Source: Cupriavidus nantongensis (GTDB taxonomy: Bacteria > Pseudomonadota > Gammaproteobacteria > Burkholderiales > Burkholderiaceae). Taken from it: a DNA stretch of 64,000 nt. The position numbers and the translations under genes are program-made. The notes beneath the pieces were generated by a model. It had not been told where the DNA came from. It saw only the letters and a list, made by a program, of their open reading frames with translations, and ran no database searches. How positions within the stretch are numbered: the stretch's first letter is position 1; every line of letters begins with the position of its first letter. The DNA is taken from contig NZ_CP014844.1 in NCBI RefSeq assembly GCF_001598055.1, forward strand, positions 62,001 to 126,000, read 5' to 3'. Shown one piece after another: positions 35,666 to 43,449 of this stretch.

Positions 35666-36097
35666 TCACCCGTTGGTGGCATGGCACTCACAGCCCGCCC
35701 CCGCCGCCGCCTGCTGCAGGTTCTGCAGGATGCCGCACGCGCTGGCGGGCTGGTGATGGCGGCAGGTTTCGCGCAGCGCGCGCAGCTGTCCTTCGAGCGC
35801 CTCCAGCGCCACGCGCTGGGCGTGGATCTGGGCGATCTGGCGATCCAGCAGCGTGTTGATGTCGTCGCAGTCCTGCGACGGGTTGCGCTCGAACTCGCGC
35901 AGCCGCCTGACGTCGGACAGGCTCATCCCGAGCGAACGGCAATGGCGCACGAAGTTCAGCTGCACCACATGGCCCTCGTCATAGCGGCGGTAGCCGTTGG
36001 CCTCGCGCCGGGGGGCGTCGAGCAGCCCTTCGCGCTCGTAATAACGGATGGTCTCGACATCGCAGCCGCTCGACCGTGACAGTTCGCCGATACGCAT
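35666..36097 (-). CDS. MerR-family Pb/Cd-type sensor (PbrR/CadR-like)
   Basis: A 143-residue MerR regulator. MRIGELSRSSGCDVETIRYYEREGLL is the helix-turn-helix. Cys77, Cys112 and Cys121 have the spacing of the lead-binding cysteines of PbrR691 (78, 113, 122), and CRHHQPASAC is close to the CadR/PbrR metal loop; CECHATNG at the end adds two cysteines. AAGGAG precedes the ATG at 36097; an upstream start at 36115 would cover it. A perfect operator dyad lies 18 bases upstream. No P-type ATPase or lead/cadmium pump adjoins it; the divergent gene encodes a small secreted protein. Confidence 0.85.
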   Translation of the reverse strand: MRIGELSRSSGCDVETIRYYEREGLLDAPRREANGYRRYDEGHVVQLNFVRHCRSLGMSLSDVRRLREFERNPSQDCDDINTLLDRQIAQIHAQRVALEALEGQLRALRETCRHHQPASACGILQNLQQAAAGAGCECHATNG

Positions 36098-36115
36098 ATG
36101 CCTGCTCCTTGCCAT

Positions 36116-36136
36116 ACCCTGTAACGACTACAGGGT
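36116..36136. promoter_or_regulatory. MerR-type operator
   Basis: ACCCTGTA-N5-TACAGGGT, a perfect 8-bp dyad, matches sites of PbrR, CadR and ZntR in length, spacing and the ACCCT...AGGGT ends. TTGCCA (36109-36114) to its left could be the -35 of a stretched-spacer promoter reading rightward to the secreted protein gene. Confidence 0.7.
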
Positions 36137-36312
36137 TGATGATAGTGTAGGCCAGCCGGCCGCATCCTGCAGACGGTGGCGAAGCTGCCGAACCGTCCGT
36201 ATCGTCCGTGTCGTCCGTGTCGTCCGTGTGATAGCGCCGCCACGGCGCCGCCAGCGCCTTGCGGCATCCTGTAGAATTCCTTCCACTTCCACCGATAAGC
36301 CGTCCCCTGTTC

Positions 36313-36687
36313 GTGCGCGCCCTGCGGCTGCTCCTGCTGGTCATGATGCTGGCCTTCCTGCCCCTGCCGGGCTGGGCGGCCGCATTGGCGCACGCGGTGG
36401 TGTCCACCACCGAAGCGACGGCTGTACCTTCTGCTGCGCACAGCGCCGACAATGCCGCCGAAGCGGATCAAGCCGCCGTGACCGGCGACCCGGCCGGCGA
36501 TCCTTTACCGCTTCCCGAAGCTGCCGAGCCGCAATGGCAGCCCGGCGCCGACCTGGCCGAGCAACTGCTGCCCGCCACGCCCTTGCGCCTGGCCCCCTGG
36601 GCCGGCCGTGCCGGGCCGCCGCGCTATGCCGGCGCCCTGCTGCCCGAACCCGACCTGCCGCGGCTACCGCGACCGCCGCGCGCCTGA
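36313..36687 (+). CDS. Small secreted Ala/Pro-rich protein, possibly metal-responsive
   Basis: A 124-residue protein of unknown function. A GTG at 36313 opens directly on a signal peptide ([20 protein letters not shown] to LAHA); the frame also has a TTG at 36259 that would put 18 extra residues before it. The mature part is acidic, Ala- and Pro-rich without cysteine, and ends in a Pro/Arg repeat ([12 protein letters not shown]). It lies downstream of the MerR-type operator and 124 bases before htpX. Induction by metal is inferred from position only. Confidence 0.5.
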   Translation: MRALRLLLLVMMLAFLPLPGWAAALAHAVVSTTEATAVPSAAHSADNAAEADQAAVTGDPAGDPLPLPEAAEPQWQPGADLAEQLLPATPLRLAPWAGRAGPPRYAGALLPEPDLPRLPRPPRA

Positions 36688-36811
36688 TCCCCACGGCGCG
36701 GCCCGGCCGCGCCCGCCCGAACCCGCGTGCCGCGCACGAGTGCGGCGCGCGCCTGCGGTCCGACCGCATCCTTGCGCCTCCAGGCGCGACCCACCACTGC
36801 TCCACACACAC

Positions 36812-37690
36812 ATGAAACGCGTACTGCTTTTCCTGGCGACCAACCTCGCCGTCATGCTTGTCCTCAGCATCACCGCCAGCGTGCTCGGGGTGAACCGCTT
36901 CCTGACCGCCAACGGGCTCAACATGGGCATGCTACTGGCGTTTGCCGCGCTGATGGGTTTCGGCGGCGCCTTTATCTCGCTGCTGATGTCCAAGACCATC
37001 GCCAAGTGGTCGACCGGCGCGCAGGTCATCACCCACCCCAGCACCAGCACTGAGCTGTGGCTGGTGCAGACCGTCGAAAAACTGGCGCAGCGCGCCGGCC
37101 TGCCGATGCCGGAAGTGGCCATCTACGAGGGCGAACCCAATGCCTTCGCCACCGGCGCCACCAAAAACAGCTCGCTGGTGGCGGTGTCCACCGGCCTGCT
37201 GCAATCGATGTCGCACGAAGAGGTCGAGGCCGTGCTGGCGCACGAGGTCGCCCACGTCGCCAACGGCGACATGGTCACGCTGACGCTGATCCAGGGCGTG
37301 GTCAACACGTTCGTCATCTTCCTGGCGCGCGTGGTCGGCTACTTCGTCGACTCGATGCTGCGCAAGAACGACGAGGAATCGAGCGGCCCCGGCATCGGCT
37401 ACATGGTCACGGTGATCGTGTGCGAGATCGTGTTCGGCATCCTGGCCAGCATCATCGTGGCCTGGTTCTCGCGCCGGCGCGAGTTCCGCGCCGATGCCGG
37501 CGCCGCCGGCATGATGGGCACCCCCACGCCGATGGTCGCGGCGCTGCGCCGCCTGGGCGGGCTGGATCCGGACGGGCTGCCGCAGAACATGCAGGCCATG
37601 GGCATCGCCGGCGGCAAGTCGTGGATGGCGCTGTTCTCGAGCCACCCGCCGATCGAGCAGCGCATCGCCGCGCTGCAGTCGGCGCGCTGA
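36812..37690 (+). CDS. htpX: HtpX membrane zinc protease
   Basis: A 292-residue M48 protease. Two N-terminal membrane helices are followed by [13 protein letters not shown] (HExxH, His144-Glu145-His148), two more helices and [13 protein letters not shown], which supplies the third zinc ligand Glu. It degrades damaged inner-membrane proteins together with FtsH. The ATG at 36812 is the family start ([16 protein letters not shown]). The end, [14 protein letters not shown], is typical. It converges with arfB, nine bases apart. Confidence 0.93.
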   Translation: MKRVLLFLATNLAVMLVLSITASVLGVNRFLTANGLNMGMLLAFAALMGFGGAFISLLMSKTIAKWSTGAQVITHPSTSTELWLVQTVEKLAQRAGLPMPEVAIYEGEPNAFATGATKNSSLVAVSTGLLQSMSHEEVEAVLAHEVAHVANGDMVTLTLIQGVVNTFVIFLARVVGYFVDSMLRKNDEESSGPGIGYMVTVIVCEIVFGILASIIVAWFSRRREFRADAGAAGMMGTPTPMVAALRRLGGLDPDGLPQNMQAMGIAGGKSWMALFSSHPPIEQRIAALQSAR

Positions 37691-37699
37691 AGCCAGCGT

Positions 37700-38104
37700 T
37701 CAGTCGAACACGCGGCCGCGCAGCGCCTTGACCTGGCTGCGCTGGCTCTTGCTCTCGAGCCGGCGCTGGCGCGACGCCAGCGTCGGCCGCGTCGGCCGGC
37801 GCACGCGCGGCGGCGTGGCCACGCTGCGCACCAGCTCGTGCAGGCGCCGCACCGCCTCGTCGCGGTTCTGGTCCAGGCTGCGGAACTGCTGCGCCTTGAT
37901 CACCACCACGCCGTCGCGCGTGATGCGATGGTCATGCAGCGCCAGCAGCCGCTCCTTGTGGTCGGGCGCGAGCGACGACGCGCGCACGTCGTAGCGCAGG
38001 TGCACGGCGTTCGAAACCTTGTTGATATTCTGGCCGCCCGCCCCCTGGGCCCGGATCGCGGTGATCAGGTATTCGTGATGGGGGATGACGAGGTCGTCGG
38101 TCAT
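37700..38104 (-). CDS. arfB: ArfB, alternative ribosome-rescue factor
   Basis: A 134-residue peptidyl-tRNA hydrolase. RAQGAGGQNINKVSNAVHLRYD contains the catalytic GGQ (residues 23-25). The basic C-terminal tail (RRLESKSQRSQVKALRGRVFD) enters the empty mRNA channel of stalled ribosomes. ArfB (YaeJ) releases ribosomes on non-stop mRNA. I chose the ATG at 38104 (MTDDLVIPHHEYLIT); the longer frame to 38164 runs into the neighbouring porin-like gene. Confidence 0.9.
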   Translation of the reverse strand: MTDDLVIPHHEYLITAIRAQGAGGQNINKVSNAVHLRYDVRASSLAPDHKERLLALHDHRITRDGVVVIKAQQFRSLDQNRDEAVRRLHELVRSVATPPRVRRPTRPTLASRQRRLESKSQRSQVKALRGRVFD

Positions 38105-38132
38105 GCCTCGATCATAGCAAGCGCGCTCCGGG

Positions 38133-38948
38133 CTAGCGCCACGCATAGGCGATGCCGACGCCATACGTGATCTGGTTGCGCGTGCCGCGCTGGGTCACGA
38201 TCGGGCTGTCGGCGGCCGCGCCGGCCAGGCGCTGGCCGTACACCATCGCGCCGCCATACCAGTGCTTGTCGAGCTGCCAGATCAGCGCCAGCCAGCCGGT
38301 GAACTGCTCGAGCCCGCCGCCCGGGCTGTAGGCCGGCAGGCCGCTGGCGGCCGCATCGGCCTGCGTCACGCCGAAATAGGTGCGGTTGAAGCTGCCGCTG
38401 ACCCAGGTCGCGCCCAGCCCCGCACCCGCATACAGGCGCGGGTGCAGCGGCACCCATAGCGAGCCGGTCGCGTTGACGCGCGCGCCGCCATAGACGATGC
38501 CGGCATTGGTCATCACATTGACGCCGCCGCGCAGCCGCCACGGGACGGGGCCCGCATTGACGTATTCATAACCGATAAAGCCGCCGGCCTCGACCGTGGT
38601 GTCGATCTCGTGCAGGCGCGCCACCACCGGGTCATCCACGTCGTTGCGGCCCAGCCGCAGGCCCACTGCCGGCCCCCACTGGAACCCGGTCAGCCCGCCG
38701 AAATTGAACTGCGCATAGGGCCCGTACCACTCCAGCAGCCGCCCGCCCGGCGTGACATAGCGCAGGCCGGGGACTACGCCGACCATGCGGTCCTTGCCGC
38801 CGGCGAATTCCGTGGTCGAGCCGATGCCGAGCCCGGCCATGTTGGGCAGGGAGCCAGGCAGGCTCAGCGGCGTGGCAATGGCTGCGGCGCTGGCGCCGGC
38901 CAGCACCAGTGCAGCCAGCCCGCGTGGGAGGTTCGTCGGAATCGCCAT
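38133..38948 (-). CDS. MipA/OmpV-family outer-membrane protein
   Basis: A 271-residue beta-barrel protein. After a signal peptide (ALVLAGASAAAIA) the mature chain shows alternating hydrophobic strands with aromatic ends (LEWYGPYAQFNFGG, GLRLGRNDVDDPVVARL, TTVEAGGFIGYEYVNAG) and ends ITYGVGIAYAWR, with Arg rather than the usual Phe last. MipA/OmpV proteins scaffold murein enzymes or act as adhesins; their roles vary. The gene lies 28 bases upstream of arfB on the same strand. Confidence 0.75.
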   Translation of the reverse strand: MAIPTNLPRGLAALVLAGASAAAIATPLSLPGSLPNMAGLGIGSTTEFAGGKDRMVGVVPGLRYVTPGGRLLEWYGPYAQFNFGGLTGFQWGPAVGLRLGRNDVDDPVVARLHEIDTTVEAGGFIGYEYVNAGPVPWRLRGGVNVMTNAGIVYGGARVNATGSLWVPLHPRLYAGAGLGATWVSGSFNRTYFGVTQADAAASGLPAYSPGGGLEQFTGWLALIWQLDKHWYGGAMVYGQRLAGAAADSPIVTQRGTRNQITYGVGIAYAWR

Positions 38949-39112
38949 GGCGGTCTGCGGCGCGGCACCATCGGCGCGCCCGGTTTGGTGGAATGTGTGA
39001 ATCTATCAGCACCGGGGCGCGCCACCCGCCAAAGGCGTGCTGAAAGTTTTCGTCGGCGAGTTAAAGCGTGCCCGCCGCGACGCGGACACTGCGTGGGACA
39101 TCGGAGGAAAAT

Positions 39113-39188
39113 TGGCGCGCCCGGCTGGGATCGAACCAGCAACCCCTGCCTTCGGAGGGCAGTACTCTATCCATTGAGCTACGGGCGC
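39113..39188 (-). tRNA. tRNA-Arg (anticodon CCG)
   Basis: A complete 76-base cloverleaf with encoded CCA. The acceptor stem GCGCCCG/CGGGCGC, D-arm AGCTCAATGGATAGAGT and T-arm GGTTCGATCC are intact. The anticodon loop CTCCGAA gives CCG, reading CGG arginine codons. No other tRNA is near. Confidence 0.95.
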
Positions 39189-39499
39189 ACAGGACGGTTT
39201 TGCAACCGGTTTTGCGGGTACAGCGGTTGCGGCGGGCGAATGCCGCCGCAGGAAAGTCGCATAGGATACCGCTTTTGCCCGGCGCCGTCCATGTGGGGCC
39301 GAAACGGGCGCCGGGGAACGTCTCGCAACCGCCGCTTTTTGGCACTGGCAGGGGGGCTTTGGCGCTATAATCGCCAGCTATTTGCGTCAAATCGTGCCCG
39401 TCGCGCCGTCGACGCAACGAGTCGACCGGGGTCAAATCCGGGCGGCTGGTTGTCGGCGACAATCGGGCCCCGGTCCGGGAGACAGTCCGAGGTACGCAA
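39189..39499. promoter_or_regulatory. Intergenic region with a TATAAT box before the cytochrome gene
   Basis: 311 bases between tRNA-Arg and the small frame at 39500. A perfect TATAAT lies at 39366-39371; the nearest TTGGCA is 21 bases upstream, so the -35 is poor. A transcript from here would have about 275 bases of leader before the cytochrome c gene. Confidence 0.4.
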
Positions 39500-39643
39500 A
39501 TGGCAACAGACCCAAGTCAGGCAAGGGCCGCAGGGGAGCGCGGGCGGTCCGGATGGGGCCGGATAGTGGTCAGCGAAGGGCCACACCAGGGCCAGAAAAA
39601 GCAAGCCGAGCGTAAGCGGCCAGAAGGTTTCCTGCAAAACTGA
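39500..39643 (+). CDS. Possible 47-residue protein upstream of the cytochrome c gene
   Basis: ATG at 39500 follows GAGG by eight bases and opens a 47-codon frame that is Gly-, Arg- and Gln-rich (ARAAGERGRSGWGRIVVSEG), with no membrane helix. It stops nine bases before the cytochrome start, so it could be translationally coupled. Coding status is uncertain; I do not recognise the sequence. Confidence 0.3.
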   Translation: MATDPSQARAAGERGRSGWGRIVVSEGPHQGQKKQAERKRPEGFLQN

Positions 39644-39652
39644 GAGTTCTGT

Positions 39653-40552
39653 ATGAGCGACGTCCACAACGAACACCCCGAGCACGAGTCTCCCATCAAA
39701 ACCCCGAAGCAGCTGATCGCAGTCGTGATCGCGGCGTTCCTGGTGCCGATCATCGTGATCATCCTGCTGGTCAACTTCGTCGGACACGGCTCGACCGAAA
39801 GCGCCGGCGCGAACACCGCGGCCGAGGCCGTCAACGACCGCATCAAGCCGGTCGCCTCGCTCGAAATCAAGGATCCCAACGCGCCGCGCGTATTCAAGAC
39901 CGGCGAACAGGTCTACAAGGAAATCTGCGCCGCCTGCCACGCCACCGGCGCGGCGGGTGCGCCCAAGCACGGTGCCGCCGCCGACTGGGCCGCGCGTATC
40001 GGCCAGGGCTTCGACGGCCTGATGAAGTCGGTGCTCAACGGCAAGGGCGCGATGCCGCCGCGCGCCGGCAGCACGCCTGACGACTACACCGATTACGAAC
40101 TGGCCCGCGCCGTGGTCTACCTGGCCGACGCCGGCGGCGCCAAGTTCCCCGAGCCGCCCGCCCCGGCCCCCGCCGCTGCCGCGCCGACCACGGCTGCAGC
40201 CCCTGATGCGGCCGCCCCGGCTGCCGCGGCAGCGCCGGCTCCCGCCGCGGCTCCGGCAGCCGCTGCCGCACCGGCTCCGGCCGCTGCTGCTGCCGCTCCC
40301 GCCGCGGCCTCGGCCGAAGTGGGCAAGAAGGTTTATGAGCAGGTCTGCGCCGCCTGCCACGCCGCCGGCGTGGCCGGTGCGCCCAAGTTCGGCGACAAGG
40401 CCGCCTGGGCGCCGCGCCTGAAGGAAGGCATGGACGCGGTCCACAACTTCGCGCTCAAGGGCAAGGGCGTGATGCCGCCCAAGGGCGGCTATGCCGGCCC
40501 GGACGCTGACGTGATCGCGGCGTCGGACTACATGGCCAACGCCGCCAAGTAA
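39653..40552 (+). CDS. Membrane-anchored diheme cytochrome c (c5-type)
   Basis: A 299-residue cytochrome. One N-terminal membrane helix (LIAVVIAAFLVPIIVIILLV) anchors two cytochrome c5-like domains with heme motifs CAACH at 92-96 and CAACH at 232-236; each has a downstream MPP that supplies the Met ligand (GAMPPRAG, GVMPPKGG). The domains are joined by a linker of about 50 Ala and Pro residues. The two domains resemble each other (YKEICAACHATGAAGAPKHG, YEQVCAACHAAGVAGAPKFG), which suggests internal duplication. It probably carries electrons between membrane complexes and soluble acceptors in the periplasm. Confidence 0.9.
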   Translation: MSDVHNEHPEHESPIKTPKQLIAVVIAAFLVPIIVIILLVNFVGHGSTESAGANTAAEAVNDRIKPVASLEIKDPNAPRVFKTGEQVYKEICAACHATGAAGAPKHGAAADWAARIGQGFDGLMKSVLNGKGAMPPRAGSTPDDYTDYELARAVVYLADAGGAKFPEPPAPAPAAAAPTTAAAPDAAAPAAAAAPAPAAAPAAAAAPAPAAAAAAPAAASAEVGKKVYEQVCAACHAAGVAGAPKFGDKAAWAPRLKEGMDAVHNFALKGKGVMPPKGGYAGPDADVIAASDYMANAAK

Positions 40553-40567
40553 GCCGGCTGACCGCAA

Positions 40568-40602
40568 CAAAAAACCCGCGCATCCTGCGCGGGTTTTTTT
40601 TC
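40568..40602. terminator. Bidirectional terminator between cytochrome c and hemN
   Basis: A 7-bp stem CCCGCGC/GCGCGGG with loop ATCCT is flanked by six As and eight Ts, so it can serve both convergent genes. Confidence 0.9.
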
Positions 40603-40630
40603 GCCCTGCTGCCGGGATCGATGTTTCGGC

Positions 40631-42103
40631 TTACACCACGCGCGAGTAGCGCGGCACGATGCGGATCGGCTGGGCGCCGTCGTTGGCGGCGCGCGCGCCG
40701 TTGTCGACTGGCCGGGCGGCGTCGTCGCGCAGGTAGCGGTCGAACACCATCGCCACGCGCCGCACCAGCAGCCGGCCCAGCGGCGTCACGGTGATGCGGC
40801 CGGGCTCGCGGCGTACCAGCCCGTCCGCGGCCAGGCGCTCGAGCTCGGCCAGCTCCGCGGCAAAGGTCCGGTTGAAATCGATGCCATGCCGCGCCTCGAT
40901 CGCCGGCAGTTCGAGCACGCCATTGCACATCAGGTCGCCGATGATTTCGCGCCGCAGGTGGTCGTCGGCCGTCATCGCCACGCCGCGCGCCAGCGGCAGG
41001 CGGCCCTGGTCGAGCGCGCCGTAGTAGTCGTCGAGCGTGCGTGCGTTCTGCACGTAGCGACCCGCGATCGCGCCGATCGCCGAGATGCCGAGGCCGACCT
41101 GGTCATAGCCGGCGTGCGTCGAATAGCCCTGGAAGTTGCGCTGCAGCCGGCCCTCGCGCTGGGCCACGGCAAGGTCGTCGTCGGGCAGCGCGAAGTGGTC
41201 CATGCCGATATAGACATAGCCCTCGGCGGTCAGCCGCTCGATGGTCGAGACCAGGATGTCGAGCTTCTCGCCGGCCGGCGGCAACGCGTTTTCGTCGATG
41301 CGGCGCTGCGGCTTGAATACGTGCGGCAGGTGGGCGTAGCTGTAGACCGAAAGCCGGTCGGGCCGCAGCGCCAGCACCTGGTCGATGGTGCGGCCGAAGC
41401 GCGCCGCGGTCTGGTGCGGCAGCCCGTAGATCAGGTCCAGGCTGACCGAGCGGAAGCCGAGCGCGCGCGCGGCATCGACCACGGCGCGGGTCTCCGCGAA
41501 CGGCTGGATGCGATGGATGGCCTGCTGCACCTCGGGGTCGAAATCCTGCACGCCCAGGCTGACGCGGTTGAAGCCCAGCTCGGCCAGCAGCGCCATGCGG
41601 TGCTGGTCGACGCGGCGCGGATCGATCTCGATCGAGTGCTCGCCGTCGGCCGCCAGCAGGAAGTGCGTGTTCAGCAGCGCCATCACGCGACGCATTTCCT
41701 CCGGGTTCAGGAAGGTCGGCGTGCCGCCGCCCCAGTGCGACTGGATCACCTGCCGGCGCTCGCCGAGCCGCCCCGCCACCAGCGCCATCTCGCGGCCCAG
41801 GTAGCTGACGTAGCGCGCGCTGCGGCCGTGGTCGCGGGTGATGATCTTGTTGCAGCCGCAGTAGTAGCAGATGTTCTCGCAGAACGGGATATGCAGGTAC
41901 AGCGACAGCGGTGCCGGCGCGTTGGCGCGGCAGGCGTCCAGCGCGTCGTGGTACAGCGACGGGTCGGGACGGTTGTGGAAGCGGTCGGCGGTCGGGTACG
42001 AGGTATAGCGCGGGCCGTTGCCGTCGATGCGCCCGGCAAGCGCGCGGAAGTCGGAGAGTGCGCGACGGTCGAGCGCGGGGGAAGTCATGGCAGGCGGGTT
42101 CAT
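40631..42103 (-). CDS. hemN: HemN, oxygen-independent coproporphyrinogen III dehydrogenase
   Basis: A 490-residue radical SAM enzyme. [10 protein letters not shown] (Cys75, 79, 82 plus 84) binds the 4Fe-4S cluster; [24 protein letters not shown] and [20 protein letters not shown] are HemN-specific. [33 protein letters not shown] further separates it from HemW. It performs heme synthesis without oxygen. The FNR-type box at 42164-42177 is centred 41.5 bases upstream of a predicted start at 42129, with TACGAT at the correct -10 position, so anaerobic induction is well supported. The tail after residue 455 is variable. Confidence 0.93.
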   Translation of the reverse strand: MNPPAMTSPALDRRALSDFRALAGRIDGNGPRYTSYPTADRFHNRPDPSLYHDALDACRANAPAPLSLYLHIPFCENICYYCGCNKIITRDHGRSARYVSYLGREMALVAGRLGERRQVIQSHWGGGTPTFLNPEEMRRVMALLNTHFLLAADGEHSIEIDPRRVDQHRMALLAELGFNRVSLGVQDFDPEVQQAIHRIQPFAETRAVVDAARALGFRSVSLDLIYGLPHQTAARFGRTIDQVLALRPDRLSVYSYAHLPHVFKPQRRIDENALPPAGEKLDILVSTIERLTAEGYVYIGMDHFALPDDDLAVAQREGRLQRNFQGYSTHAGYDQVGLGISAIGAIAGRYVQNARTLDDYYGALDQGRLPLARGVAMTADDHLRREIIGDLMCNGVLELPAIEARHGIDFNRTFAAELAELERLAADGLVRREPGRITVTPLGRLLVRRVAMVFDRYLRDDAARPVDNGARAANDGAQPIRIVPRYSRVV

Positions 42104-42163
42104 GGGGGCGCGGGGGAATGGGTATGCGACACGTCATCGTAGGACCGGGCCGCCGCCTGCAGC

Positions 42164-42177
42164 TTGACCGCCGTCAA
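42164..42177 (-). promoter_or_regulatory. FNR/ANR-type box of hemN
   Basis: TTGAC-CGCC-GTCAA, with a TACGAT -10 element at 42136-42141 on the minus strand exactly where a class II FNR promoter needs it. The same box is 124 bases upstream of the divergent binding-protein gene. Confidence 0.65.
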
Positions 42178-42300
42178 GGGCGCGCCTGAGCCGAGCGGCG
42201 CCGCTGCCGCCGGGCTGCGCGCGTACGTCACATTGGCGTCATGGGTGCCGGGTACGCTGCGCGCCACCGCGCCCGCGCGCGATCCGTCACCGTGCCAGCC

Positions 42301-43428
42301 ATGCCCAGTTCCCGCCGCCCCGACCCGCCCACGCCGTACCCACCGCTGCGCTGTCACCCGCCGGCACATTCCGGCCGGCGCCGGCTGCTTGCCGCGACCG
42401 GCCTGGTGCTGGCGCTGCCTGCGTTGGCTCCTCAGGCCCAGGCGCCGCGCACGGTGGTGGTCGGGCATCTGGTCGACCGCAACGGCGCGCAGTCCGACCT
42501 GGCGCGCGACTACCTGGCCGGCGCCAAGGTCCTGTTCGACGCCGTCAACGCCGCCGGCGGACCGGTGCGGATCCAGCATGTGGTGCGCGATGCGGACCCC
42601 GATCCGCGCCGCGCGCTGGCGCAGGCAGTGTCGCTGGCCGATACCGAGCATGCGGGGCTGCTGTTCGGCCCCGGCGACCGGCTGCTGCCCGTGCTGGCGT
42701 CATCGACCGAACTGGCCCGGCGCGGCATGCAGATCGTCGCGCCGCTGTCGGGGCTGGCGCTGGCCGCGGACAATGTCTGGTACACGCGGGCCGACTACCA
42801 GGCCGAACTGGACGCGGCCGCGCAACAGTTGCGCGGCTACGGGCTGACGCAGATCGCGCTGGCGGTGGCGCCGGACTTTGCGGTGTCGTCGCTGGCCCGG
42901 CTGGAAGCGCAGACCGGCACCCGCGCGGTGCTGCTGGAAGGCAATGGCGAAGCTGCGGCGCGGCGCATTGCCGCAACGCGCCCCGGCGCGGTGATCGTCG
43001 CCGGCGACACCCTGGCCTATGCCGAGCTGGGCCGGGCGCTGGCGGCGCAGGGGTGGTACGGCTTCCTGGTCGGACTGTCCGCGGTCAGCGCCAATGCCGC
43101 GCGCGAGATCCTGGGCCGCGGCTACGCCGGCGGCATGGTGCTGACCCAGGTTGCGCCCGGCCCGCAGCAGGCAACATTGCGGGTGGTGAAGGAACACGTG
43201 GCGCGCATGAAGCAGTACCTGGACGAACCGCCATCGCCTGCGACGCTGGCCGGCTATATCGGCGCCGCCTGGCTGGCGCGGGCGTTGCAGGGCGTCCGCA
43301 CCGGCGGCGCGGCGGAACTGCGGCGCGCGCTGCAGAGCCGCGTCGACGTGGGCGACTTCACGCTCGACTTCACGCGCGGACAGCGCGGCTCGCAGTACGT
43401 CACGCTGGCGGTGTCGGGCGCGCGCTAG
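42301..43428 (+). CDS. Periplasmic ligand-binding protein of the Leu/Ile/Val (type 1) family
   Basis: A 375-residue protein. It has an Arg-led signal region (GRRRLLAATGLVLALPALAPQAQA, possibly twin-arginine) and two lobes of the type 1 periplasmic-binding fold: VVGHLVDRNGAQSDLARDYL, LLFGPGDRLLPVLASS, YGLTQIALAVAPDFAVSSL and GWYGFLVGLSAVSANAARE. No permease or ATPase genes adjoin it, so it may act as an orphan receptor or share a transporter. Ligand unknown. ATG 42301 is the last Met before the signal; earlier starts are possible. Confidence 0.75.
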   Translation: MPSSRRPDPPTPYPPLRCHPPAHSGRRRLLAATGLVLALPALAPQAQAPRTVVVGHLVDRNGAQSDLARDYLAGAKVLFDAVNAAGGPVRIQHVVRDADPDPRRALAQAVSLADTEHAGLLFGPGDRLLPVLASSTELARRGMQIVAPLSGLALAADNVWYTRADYQAELDAAAQQLRGYGLTQIALAVAPDFAVSSLARLEAQTGTRAVLLEGNGEAAARRIAATRPGAVIVAGDTLAYAELGRALAAQGWYGFLVGLSAVSANAAREILGRGYAGGMVLTQVAPGPQQATLRVVKEHVARMKQYLDEPPSPATLAGYIGAAWLARALQGVRTGGAAELRRALQSRVDVGDFTLDFTRGQRGSQYVTLAVSGAR

Positions 43429-43449
43429 GGCTTCGATCGAGCGCGCGGC

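Noticed and set aside
39365..40570. 401-codon Gly/Arg/Ser-rich minus-strand frame opposite the diheme cytochrome
   Set aside because: Its low-complexity part is the complement of the cytochrome's Ala/Pro linker, so it is a shadow.
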